A stretch of 64,000 nucleotides of DNA from CAYTGM01 sp964437365 (GTDB lineage: Bacteria > Sumerlaeota > Sumerlaeia > SLMS01): assembly GCA_964437365.1 (NCBI GenBank), contig CAYTGM010000002.1:62001-126000 (forward strand), read 5' to 3'. The notes beneath the pieces were generated by a model. It was not told where the DNA came from, did no database searches, and worked only from the letters and a program-made list of their open reading frames with translations. Position 1 is the stretch's first letter, and every line of letters starts with the position of its first letter. Both the position numbers and the translations under genes were made by a program. Shown here piece after piece: positions 25,915 to 33,207 of this stretch.

Positions 25915-26523
25915 TTAGTTATTGCCAAGGGTACCAGAGCTCAGTCGGAAGATATCTCCTGTACTGACCGTACCGTTCGTTGGATCGTATTGACCGAGGA
26001 TGTTCACATTACTTCTGTATGCATTTGGATGCGCCATACAGTAACCTGCTGCATTGAGATCTCCATCAGGGCCTCTTCCCCCTACGCTGTATATGGAGGC
26101 AGTATAGGTTGTGCTATTGAAAAGGTTGGTGCTGCCGAAGTAAATGTTTCCAGAAGCATAAACGTACTGCGGATGAAATGTTCCGAGATCTGTTCTCTTC
26201 TCGATGAAGAAAGGATCGACTGGTATCGATGACATATAACTGATTGGGGATGTCAATTGACTCAGCCTCTCGGGCAACGGAGTAAAAAGGTAAGAAACCG
26301 GGTAACTGTTATTGTCTACACGGTACGCCTCGAGGGCTGTTGCCATGCTCCGTAGATCAGCTTTCGTTCGGGAAACCTTGCTTCTTGTTTGAGCCTCTAG
26401 AAAGTTCGGTACAGCAATCGCCGCAAGGATTGCAATGATCGCGACTACGATCAGAAGTTCGATTAAGGTGAACCCCTGGCGATTTGTGCCAGGGATCCTC
26501 TGATCTCTTCCTGCTCTAATCAT
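25915..26523 (-). CDS. Type II secretion/type IV-like pseudopilin
   Basis: A 202-residue prepilin with a short basic leader and the prepilin-peptidase site RQG|FTLIELL (Glu at mature position 5), followed by the hydrophobic helix VVAIIAILAAIAVPNF and the EAQTRSKVSRTKADLR stalk. The globular part contains GGRGPDGD and ends with the sequence YDPTNGTVSTGDIFR. A second gene near 38.3 kb shares both the N-terminal helix and this C-terminal block. Its start overlaps the upstream LamG-protein stop by 4 bases, so the two are made together. It lies inside a heme-acquisition locus, which is unexpected. Confidence 0.88.
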   Translation of the reverse strand: MIRAGRDQRIPGTNRQGFTLIELLIVVAIIAILAAIAVPNFLEAQTRSKVSRTKADLRSMATALEAYRVDNNSYPVSYLFTPLPERLSQLTSPISYMSSIPVDPFFIEKRTDLGTFHPQYVYASGNIYFGSTNLFNSTTYTASIYSVGGRGPDGDLNAAGYCMAHPNAYRSNVNILGQYDPTNGTVSTGDIFRLSSGTLGNN

Positions 26524-28055
26524 TCGAAGCTCATCCAGTCCGCTACACCTGATGATGGTGGGAGAGGTAGCTGTATATCATCCAGATAGACGTAATCCGG
26601 GTTCTTTTCAAGGTCGAGGATATCAAGCTCTGGCGTATCAGGGTCAGTCCATGTACTGGAATCCTGCCAATTTAGAAAGCCACCAAGAGTTGGTGAATCT
26701 GCCATAATTCTCAACTTTGGATTAGAATCAAGGCCCGGCCCATTGTATATCGCTGACGCATTTGCACCATCACTTCCAATACCGTTAATGGTCATGCGAG
26801 AGTAGGTGTTGGTAAGCTCAATTTCCAATGTTTGCCAACCAATGCTGCGCGCTCCGAAATAAGCACTGTGAAAACCTGAAGAAAACGCTGCAGGACGAGT
26901 GGTCAGGTAATAATTCTTCTGAGCCGCTGCATAGGGATAAGGCGCGTTCCAGATCTCCGCAGCGATAAACTTCTCTGGGTTGTTACCGTCTTCAATGATG
27001 AAAGCCGCTCCAAGCTTGTCCAGTGCATCATCCTGCCCAAGTGTGTCATAGAATGGAATGGTGATCGTTCCTGGTGATGCACTTGAAAGGTCGATGACGA
27101 TGTTTCTCAGAGGAGCTACCTCCCCTGTAAATGAAACCGAGTTCGCGCCTGAATGAGCAAAGGCTGTGGTCGGTGCAAAGTTATGAACGAAGCCCTGCAT
27201 ATTTGGCTCATTGTAAGCGGATGATACCATGAATTCTTCGAGAGTATCGTACTCCGGGTCCCCCGAGCCGTTGTCATCTTCAAAGTCGAGCGATGCAGTA
27301 TCAGCGGAAGGAGCCGTCGCGGAAAATGTCACATCATCGAAATAGACAAGGTTCGCTGGGGCAGGATAACCTTCCGTTGCCGTTGTCCAGTTACCGAAGC
27401 CACCTGCTGAGGCAGAATCGGCCATGAATCTCAGTCTCAGGTCTGTTCCCAAACTTCCAGGTCCAGCGACTTCATCGGCTACCGGGGATCCATCTACGCT
27501 GATCGAGGTTTCACCTCCTGCAATGGTAAAGACAACCTGGTGCCATCCAACGGATCTTATCGCCAGAGAGTCTGAGTCGTACTTGTCAGCAGATAGACCA
27601 CGATCGACGACCCCCTCGGAAGCGTGATAGGGAAGTGACCCAGGTGCGCCTGCATAGGGAAGGTCATTGATTTCAAGGGCAACGAAGTCCCCTGGGTTGT
27701 TGGCATCCTCAAGGATGATTGAGCCGCCCCAGGTGAAGCTCCCTGTTCCCTGCCCAACAGTATCATAGAACCATACACTCACAGTTCCCTCTTCAATATC
27801 TATGGGGAGATCGTAGGTGAAAGAGCGGAAAGGAACAGGTTGTGCCCCGGTGAATCTTAACGAGGAAGAACCGGTCAGTGCGACATCCGTTGATTCTTCC
27901 CACAAGTTTATATCACCACTGACAGCTGTGTTTCCATTGAACTGATCCACCGACTCAAAGTCGAAGGTGATTTCACTCATCGCTATCGTTGGGATGAGCC
28001 CCGCGATAAGAAGTGTCAGAGCAATTTTACTCCGGTGTGACTGGTTTGCATTCAT
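26520..28055 (-). CDS. Secreted protein with two LamG/concanavalin-like domains
   Basis: A 511-residue exported protein. A signal peptide covers about residues 1-27 (LTLLIAGLIPTIAMSE). Two homologous beta-sandwich domains follow, at roughly 28-250 and 255-500. Both contain FYDT(V/L)GQ, an I(L/I)ED(A/G)NNP block, MADS(A/P)xxGGFxNW and a terminal VY(F/L)DD, so they arose by tandem duplication. The fold guess (LamG/jelly-roll) rests on pattern and hydrophobicity only. No cell-wall anchor or sorting tag is visible at the C terminus. It sits between the heme ATPase gene and the pseudopilin gene, overlapping the latter by 4 bases. Its ligand is unknown. Confidence 0.6.
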   Translation of the reverse strand: MNANQSHRSKIALTLLIAGLIPTIAMSEITFDFESVDQFNGNTAVSGDINLWEESTDVALTGSSSLRFTGAQPVPFRSFTYDLPIDIEEGTVSVWFYDTVGQGTGSFTWGGSIILEDANNPGDFVALEINDLPYAGAPGSLPYHASEGVVDRGLSADKYDSDSLAIRSVGWHQVVFTIAGGETSISVDGSPVADEVAGPGSLGTDLRLRFMADSASAGGFGNWTTATEGYPAPANLVYFDDVTFSATAPSADTASLDFEDDNGSGDPEYDTLEEFMVSSAYNEPNMQGFVHNFAPTTAFAHSGANSVSFTGEVAPLRNIVIDLSSASPGTITIPFYDTLGQDDALDKLGAAFIIEDGNNPEKFIAAEIWNAPYPYAAAQKNYYLTTRPAAFSSGFHSAYFGARSIGWQTLEIELTNTYSRMTINGIGSDGANASAIYNGPGLDSNPKLRIMADSPTLGGFLNWQDSSTWTDPDTPELDILDLEKNPDYVYLDDIQLPLPPSSGVADWMSFE

Positions 28056-28123
28056 AAGAGTGCATTCTCCGTAAATAGTTTTGTGCCGGGGAGAAAGCCC
28101 GGTTACAGTTTATTCTGAAGTCG

Positions 28124-28927
28124 CTATACAGCTGCTTCAGCACGCCCCATTGTTGAAATAAGAGGGCAATTGATCACAGGGTGACGGTGTATATATGCTT
28201 GGACTCCGTAGACTTCCTTTATCATTCCGGGTTCAATGACAGAATCTGTATCTCCCGAGGCTACAACGCGTCCTTCATGAAGAACGATAATCGACTCCGA
28301 GTATTGAGCGGCCAGATTGAGATCATGCAGGACTGCCAGGACAGCAACTCCTCTCCTTGCCAGACCTTCTGCCGTTCGTAAAACCTGGTGCTGGTGAGCG
28401 AGGTCGAGCGCGCTCGTTGGCTCATCAAGCAGCAGTACTTTTCCCGAAAGATCTTCCTTCTCTTCCAGCTGGGCAAGTATACGCGCGAGTTGAACGCGCT
28501 GCTTTTCTCCTCCCGATAGCGTAGAATACTGTCGATCGATGAGGTGGTCGGCAGAGACTGAACGTAAAGCTTCCAAAGCTATCAGGCTGTCTCTTTGCCG
28601 AGTTGAAGTGCGTATATATGGTAGCCTTCCGAGCAGAACAACATCGAAAACGGGGAAGGGGAAAGTCAGATGGTTGTCTTGTGGCAGAACAGCCATCTCC
28701 CGTGCCCGCTTGTCCGCCTCCATCGTCTGGATGTTCTCTCCATTTAGAGTGATCAAACCAGAGGTTGGCTTGTATTCGCCGGAAAGAAGTTTCAGGAGAG
28801 TTGATTTGCCAGCACCATTCGGTCCCAGGACAGTCAGAATCTCCCCTTTGTTCAGATCGAGCGAGACGTCATGGAGAAGGTACTTTTTGCTTTCAAGCTT
28901 AAAGCTGAGTTGCCTCACAGAGATCAT
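28124..28927 (-). CDS. hmuV: Heme ABC transporter, ATP-binding protein
   Basis: A 267-residue ABC ATPase. Walker A GPNGAGKST is at 35-43, a Q-loop region has AVLPQDNHLTF, the signature is LSGGEKQRVQLARIL, Walker B is LLLDEPTSALD, and the H-loop is VLHDLNLAAQYS. The VLPQ, DLNLAAQY and GxVxASG pattern is typical of HmuV/FecE/BtuD importers. It overlaps the permease gene by 4 bases. Heme is favoured over siderophore or B12 because the same strand carries a heme oxygenase and a HutX carrier downstream. Confidence 0.88.
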   Translation of the reverse strand: MISVRQLSFKLESKKYLLHDVSLDLNKGEILTVLGPNGAGKSTLLKLLSGEYKPTSGLITLNGENIQTMEADKRAREMAVLPQDNHLTFPFPVFDVVLLGRLPYIRTSTRQRDSLIALEALRSVSADHLIDRQYSTLSGGEKQRVQLARILAQLEEKEDLSGKVLLLDEPTSALDLAHQHQVLRTAEGLARRGVAVLAVLHDLNLAAQYSESIIVLHEGRVVASGDTDSVIEPGMIKEVYGVQAYIHRHPVINCPLISTMGRAEAAV

Positions 28928-30060
28928 GATAGAAAAGCACCCCGCTTCTTACTCTGGATCAAAAGCCAAAGAAAATAGGGAGCACCAATCAATGCTGTAA
29001 CGACTCCCAGTGGAAGTTCAGCAGGCTCAGCCACAACCCGCGCCAGAAGATCTGCAGATGTTAGGAGAATTCCACCTAGCAAAGCGCTGCTCAAAAGCAG
29101 CAACCTGTGAGCAGGTCCAATCACGAGGCGAAGCAGGTGCGGGACGACTAAACCCACGAAACCAATCATCCCGGTAAAGGCGATCGAAGCACCAACAGCA
29201 AGTGCCACAAAGATAATAATCATGTACCTCGTTTTGTTGGCGTCTATACCAAGATGCCATGCCTCAGCCTCACCTATGGCCAGCACATCAAGGCGTCTCG
29301 CCAGGCAGGGGAGAACTACCAGTGCTATGGCCATGAAAGGGAGTGAAATCAGAATGCCTTTCCATGTGGCACCTGCAAGACTGCCTAGCGACCAGAATGT
29401 AATCGATCGAAGTTGTGAATCGTCTGCCAGAAACATGGCCAGGCCCATGACAGCGAAAGCGAGAGAATTGATGGCCACTCCGGCCAGAAGCATGGTGGCC
29501 ATGTCAACTCGGCCCTGATAAGATGACAGGCGATAGACTAGAACCGTCGCGATTAAACTTCCCAGAAAGGCGGCGGCAGGAATGATCAAGTAAGAGAAGG
29601 CTTGAAAGATCTCCGCAGTAATGGCACTTCCAAAAACGATGGCCAGAACAGCTGCCATGGCGGCTCCTCCAGACGTCCCGATCAGCCCAGGTTCGGCAAG
29701 AGGGTTTCTGAAAACGCCCTGTATAGCCGCTCCGCAAAGTGCAAGCGTTGCTCCAGTAAAGAAGCCAAATAAGACACGAGGTAATCGAATATAGAGAAGG
29801 ACAGATTCCTGGGCAGCTGTCCATGTAATAGACGTTTCAATTCCAGCCTTGCTCAGAATAATTCCCAAGGTCTGAGAGAGACTGATGGGCAGGGCTCCCA
29901 GGCAAATAGAGGCAGTGAAGACTATGACGAAGAGTGCAAATAGAACAAGAAAACAGACCTTTGATTTTAAGGATCGCTTTTGTTGCCACTCAAGCAACCC
30001 CTCAAAGCGCTGTAATCCCCCAAGAGGGCGTATGTCTCCCTTTGAAGTTGAAGCAGTCAC
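28924..30060 (-). CDS. hmuU: Heme ABC transporter, permease (BtuC/FecCD family)
   Basis: A 378-residue inner-membrane permease with about nine or ten hydrophobic segments. LPRVLFGFFTGATLALCGAAIQGVFRNPLAEPGLIGTSGGA-type sequence, GVAINSLAFAVM, and AFTGMIGFVGLVVPH near the C terminus are hallmark FecCD/BtuC blocks, the last contacting the ATPase. It forms a homodimer that moves substrate from the periplasmic binding protein into the cytoplasm. An N-terminal cytoplasmic stretch of about 35 residues precedes the first helix. It overlaps the ATPase gene and follows the binding-protein gene by 2 bases. Confidence 0.88.
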   Translation of the reverse strand: MTASTSKGDIRPLGGLQRFEGLLEWQQKRSLKSKVCFLVLFALFVIVFTASICLGALPISLSQTLGIILSKAGIETSITWTAAQESVLLYIRLPRVLFGFFTGATLALCGAAIQGVFRNPLAEPGLIGTSGGAAMAAVLAIVFGSAITAEIFQAFSYLIIPAAAFLGSLIATVLVYRLSSYQGRVDMATMLLAGVAINSLAFAVMGLAMFLADDSQLRSITFWSLGSLAGATWKGILISLPFMAIALVVLPCLARRLDVLAIGEAEAWHLGIDANKTRYMIIIFVALAVGASIAFTGMIGFVGLVVPHLLRLVIGPAHRLLLLSSALLGGILLTSADLLARVVAEPAELPLGVVTALIGAPYFLWLLIQSKKRGAFLS

Positions 30061-30062
30061 TG

Positions 30063-30965
30063 TTATACTCCTGCCTCTCCGTGAAGAGCTTTCGCCAGTC
30101 GTGAAACCGCTTCCGGTGTGCGAGGCCCATATGTCAGAATCAAATTGTCGGGAAGCGTCACGAAGTTCCGATTCTTCCCCGCAGGTGTATCAGCCATGCC
30201 AGGAAGTCGAAGTAACCCTTCTTCTCCACCCATCGCCTCAAACCCCTTCTCCATCATCAGTATACACGCTGGTTGATATTTAACCAGCGCCTCAGGTGTC
30301 AGAGCCTTGAATCCCTGCAGTTCGGATGCTGCATTTTCGCCACCTGCCAGGCTGATGATCGTATTCGCTTCGGAGTCGTTGCCACCGACCATGGGTGCAC
30401 CCATCCCCTGACGCGCGTATAGAAAGATTACGGCTGGTGGATCTTTAATTTCTTCGTGCTGCTTCTGGACCGCTGTGATCTGGCGATTGAATTCTTGAAT
30501 GAGCTCCTCGCCCTCAGCCTGCTTATCAATGGCTTCCGCAATAAAGCGAATCTTTTCGGTGATTCCTTCGAGAGAATTCTCGTTAGGGACTTTGATCACC
30601 TCCACACCAGACTCTTCAATCTGGGTAATGCTTGGAGGAGGACCTGTCTCTTCGGTCAGAAAGACATGGGTCGGGTTAAGCGAGAGAACTGACTCCGCTG
30701 AAGTTTGGCGATGATAGTTCAGCCGGGGGCGGTTGTGTAGTTCATCGGGAAAGGTGCTGCTGCGATCGGCGCCAACGACATGATCTCCCATCCCGAGTGC
30801 GAAGACGATTTCGGCAATATCTCCGCCGAGAGTGACAATCTGTGGCCCGGTGGCGGGAGGCACGAAAGGTCTGGCCTCGGAGGAGTCAGTCTCATTGCAG
30901 CTCAGCAGAGGGAGACAAAAGAGGAGAAGGGGGAGGTGGAGCAGAAGTCGTCTTAGAGCAGGCAT
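30063..30965 (-). CDS. hmuT: Heme ABC transporter, substrate-binding lipoprotein
   Basis: A 300-residue cluster A-III binding protein. It begins with a lipoprotein signal (MPALRRLLLHLPLLLF, then a lipobox ending LLSC at about Cys25), so the ATG at 30965 is preferred over a frame running 68 codons further upstream. The mature part has VTLGGDIAEIVFALG, VGADRSS, NYHRQTSAESVLSL and SRLAKALHGEAG, typical of HmuT/BtuF. It delivers heme to the permease encoded 2 bases downstream. A palindromic operator-like site and a TATAAT box lie 75-105 bases upstream. Confidence 0.85.
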   Translation of the reverse strand: MPALRRLLLHLPLLLFCLPLLSCNETDSSEARPFVPPATGPQIVTLGGDIAEIVFALGMGDHVVGADRSSTFPDELHNRPRLNYHRQTSAESVLSLNPTHVFLTEETGPPPSITQIEESGVEVIKVPNENSLEGITEKIRFIAEAIDKQAEGEELIQEFNRQITAVQKQHEEIKDPPAVIFLYARQGMGAPMVGGNDSEANTIISLAGGENAASELQGFKALTPEALVKYQPACILMMEKGFEAMGGEEGLLRLPGMADTPAGKNRNFVTLPDNLILTYGPRTPEAVSRLAKALHGEAGV

Positions 30966-31038
30966 GTTGAGTACAGGGCCTTGAGGTGGTTTGGCGTCGC
31001 GTGGGGGAGCAAACAGGGTGGATGTGGCTAGGTCAATG

Positions 31039-31062
31039 TTTATTTTGGTATACCAAACTAAA
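31039..31062. promoter_or_regulatory. 24-bp dyad, likely repressor operator of the heme locus
   Basis: TTTATTTTGGTA and TACCAAACTAAA are inverted repeats meeting with no spacer; 11 of 12 positions pair. It directly abuts the presumed -10 box of hmuT and would cover the transcription start. An iron- or heme-responsive repressor is the natural guess, but the sequence is not a classic Fur box. Confidence 0.6.
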
Positions 31063-31068
31063 ATTATA
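31063..31068 (-). promoter_or_regulatory. Probable -10 box of hmuT
   Basis: TATAAT on the minus strand, 98 bases upstream of the hmuT start and in an AT-rich stretch. No good -35 hexamer is visible at 16-18 bases. Confidence 0.5.
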
Positions 31069-31187
31069 TAAAGAGAATGTTTGTTTGTGTTGCATGAGAG
31101 GGGAGGACGTTGCCTGCGAACAGAACCTTCCTGCTGAAAGCGTTTCCAAAGAATAGCATCAGCAGTCACCGGAAGCTTAAATCCCCC

Positions 31188-31417
31188 TCAACCTGCTATT
31201 AACTTGCTTGGACCCTGCATGGAACATGCATTCGGATGCAGGTTCCAAGGGGGGAATAACGAGGTTGAAACAGAGAAATTCAGGGAAGAAGCATGCGTGA
31301 ATCGGTTCGATGTAACCGATTACGATGCGGATTGACAATTCCCTGCTGGGAAGAAATAGTGGTTTCTTTGGAGGCTCGAATACCTCTACCGAAGGGGATT
31401 AATTGAGGGACAGCCTC
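31188..31417. other. Candidate structured RNA (nested inverted repeats, no ORF)
   Basis: This gene-free stretch holds at least five helices: TCAACCT/AGGTTGA (31188-31194 with 31262-31268), CTTGGA-c-CCTGCAT with its complement (31207-31220 with 31236-31249, one mismatch in 14), CAGGGAA/TTCCCTG (31281-31287 with 31339-31345), a 15-bp stem with two bulges around AATCGGTT/AACCGATT (31291-31307 with 31314-31328) and GAGGCT/AGCCTC (31371-31376 with 31412-31417). Helices nest inside one another as in large noncoding RNAs. I do not recognise RNase P, tmRNA, SRP or 6S RNA here. The strand is unknown. Confidence 0.4.
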
Positions 31418-31565
31418 TAAAGCATCTTCAGTTCTGGAGGTGGTTAGCTTGCAACTTGCCGTGAAGGAAAAAGAGGTAATAAATCTCCCGCCGTGGCGCA
31501 GAGAGAATGAGAAAGACTTAACATTTCCGAGCGAAGCGAGGCTTTACCGTAGGCCTCAGTGTTTT

Positions 31566-31632
31566 GACCTGGGGTCGTGAGGGCTCCACGACCTTCCCAA
31601 CCGTTTCAACGGTTTCAGTCTCCCGACCCCAC
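31566..31632. other. Hairpin cluster downstream of ruvA
   Basis: GGTCGTG/CACGACC (7 bp) and AACCGT/ACGGTT (6 bp) sit side by side and are enclosed by GGGGTCG with CGACCCC. The outer pairing competes with the first hairpin, so two folds are possible. Neither strand shows a T-run, so it is not a standard terminator for ruvA. The bases between 31418 and 31565 also contain GAGGC/GCCTC near 31539-31557. Confidence 0.4.
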
Positions 31633-31638
31633 CGTTCA

Positions 31639-32241
31639 TCATCGATACTTTAAACCAAGCCTGATCAGCTCCTGGGTTGAGGCACTCTCTCCCAGTTCCT
31701 CCTGCGCCAGTCCAACGGCCTTTTCTGCAACAGGTTCTTTACAGCCAAGAACGATCAGGGCCTGTATAGCTTCGGCAGCCGGTCCCTCTCTTGGCGGCAA
31801 TTGAGCCGCAGGCTTTTTCTCGCTTGTGTAAGGAACCATCTTTTCGCGGAGTTCTACAACGAGTCGCTCTGCCGTCTTTTTGCCAACTCCTTTGATCTTG
31901 GAGAGATAGGTGAGGTCGTTCTGAACGATGGCGTTCGCAAAGCTGGCAATCTCAACCTGCGATAGGATCATGAGTCCTTTTCGAGGTCCGATGCCACTGA
32001 TCCCGGTGAAGATGTCAAAGCACTCTCGTTCCACGGCATTCTCAAAGCCAAACAGAGAAAACTGTCCATCGTTTGCATTGAAGGAAAGTCGCGTATATAT
32101 AATGCACGGACTGCCAACACTATCTTTATGTACATTGTAGGTATTAAGAGAGATTTCTGTTTGAAAGCGGATGCCGTTGACATCAACGACGGCTCTGTCT
32201 TCGTCTATGTCGATGAGAGTGCCCTGAAGGGAGTCTATCAT
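31639..32241 (-). CDS. ruvA: Holliday junction branch-migration protein RuvA
   Basis: A 200-residue RuvA of normal length. The N-terminal OB domain has MIDSLQGTLIDIDEDRAVVDVNGI. Two helix-hairpin-helix motifs (ISGIGPRKGL and IKGVGKKTAERL) bind the junction. The C-terminal domain III (EAIQALIVLGCKEPVAEKAV) contacts RuvB. It forms the tetramer that holds the four-way junction for RuvB translocation. ruvB and ruvC are not in the window; the gene's neighbours are a small membrane protein and def. Confidence 0.95.
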   Translation of the reverse strand: MIDSLQGTLIDIDEDRAVVDVNGIRFQTEISLNTYNVHKDSVGSPCIIYTRLSFNANDGQFSLFGFENAVERECFDIFTGISGIGPRKGLMILSQVEIASFANAIVQNDLTYLSKIKGVGKKTAERLVVELREKMVPYTSEKKPAAQLPPREGPAAEAIQALIVLGCKEPVAEKAVGLAQEELGESASTQELIRLGLKYR

Positions 32242-32293
32242 GCCGGTGGTTGTTCCTTTAGATCATAATCAAGAGAAACAACACGACGCGCGA

Positions 32294-32530
32294 CTACTCC
32301 TTAGAGTCAAGGGCATCTTCCTGATGGTCTTGGGGACGCACTTTAACGAGAGTCTTTCCTGCGAAGAAAATTGCCCAGAAGCCGACAGTTACGCCCATAA
32401 GCCAGAGATCTGCAGTCCCTTTGTATACGATATATGCCATGAGGGAAAACATCGGGATGATTCCCGTAAGCATCAGGGTGATTCCAAGCTTCATGCGATT
32501 GTTTTCGATGTATTCTTTCATTGCTGCCAT
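32294..32530 (-). CDS. Small two-helix membrane protein
   Basis: A 78-residue protein with a short charged N terminus (MAAMKEYIENNRMK), two hydrophobic segments (about 15-35 and 43-60) and an acidic tail. AGGAAAG lies just upstream of the ATG. I recognise no family. Its location between def and ruvA on the same strand, with gaps of only 27 and 52 bases, suggests co-transcription. Confidence 0.65.
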   Translation of the reverse strand: MAAMKEYIENNRMKLGITLMLTGIIPMFSLMAYIVYKGTADLWLMGVTVGFWAIFFAGKTLVKVRPQDHQEDALDSKE

Positions 32531-32557
32531 AGTCTTTCCTGTCCTGCTCCGGTCCGT

Positions 32558-33130
32558 TCAGACCTTTTCAATTTCACTGAGGGTTTCTTTGCGCACTTTA
32601 TTGAGGGCGCCGCTGATTTCTTCTCTTTTCGGTTTGGGGAGAAGATCGATGAAAAGAACGCCATCTAGATGATCGAGTTCATGCTGAAATACACGCGCAC
32701 CAAGTTCATCGAGCCATTCTTCGTGCTCTTCCCAATCGAGATCGCGATACTTGACGCGGATTCTGGTGGGGCGAAAGACGTCGCCTTCCAGGCCGGGGAT
32801 TGAAAGACAGCCTTCCAGATACTCATCATCCTCTGGGGATGATTCAATGACTTCGGGGTTCAGAAAAACGCGGAAGTTTCTATTCTGTTCGTCTCGAATT
32901 CTCTTCCCACGTCTTTTTTTCGAGCCTGCCTGTTCCCAGTCAGCGACAAAGAACCTTCGCGTTTCTCCTACTTGATTAGCGGCGAGCCCGATACCGCTGG
33001 CCTCATACATCGTTTCTTTCATCTGTTCGATCAGGTCAAAGAAGTCCTCGGTAAGATCGCTTTTTTCGAGAGAACGCGATTTCTCGCGAAGAACCGGATC
33101 CCCATATTTTCTGATTTTCAAAGCACTCAT
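32558..33130 (-). CDS. def: Peptide deformylase
   Basis: A 190-residue iron/zinc metallohydrolase that removes the formyl group from nascent proteins. All three family motifs are intact: GIGLAANQVG (46-55), EGCLS (106-110, metal ligand Cys108) and HELDH (150-154, two His ligands and catalytic Glu). A Lys/Arg-rich insertion at about 71-85 (KKRRGKRIRDEQ) between motifs one and two makes it slightly longer than E. coli Def. No fmt gene is adjacent. Confidence 0.95.
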   Translation of the reverse strand: MSALKIRKYGDPVLREKSRSLEKSDLTEDFFDLIEQMKETMYEASGIGLAANQVGETRRFFVADWEQAGSKKRRGKRIRDEQNRNFRVFLNPEVIESSPEDDEYLEGCLSIPGLEGDVFRPTRIRVKYRDLDWEEHEEWLDELGARVFQHELDHLDGVLFIDLLPKPKREEISGALNKVRKETLSEIEKV

Positions 33131-33207
33131 TTAGAAGGCTGCTCCATACGTCTTGGTCACAGGGGGAGCAATTAACCTGCCGTTTGCGGGGGATGCAAGC
33201 CCTGCGG

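Noticed and set aside
31371..31386. GAGG-CTCGAAT-CCTC looks like a tRNA T-arm
   Set aside because: No acceptor, D or anticodon arms can be formed around it.
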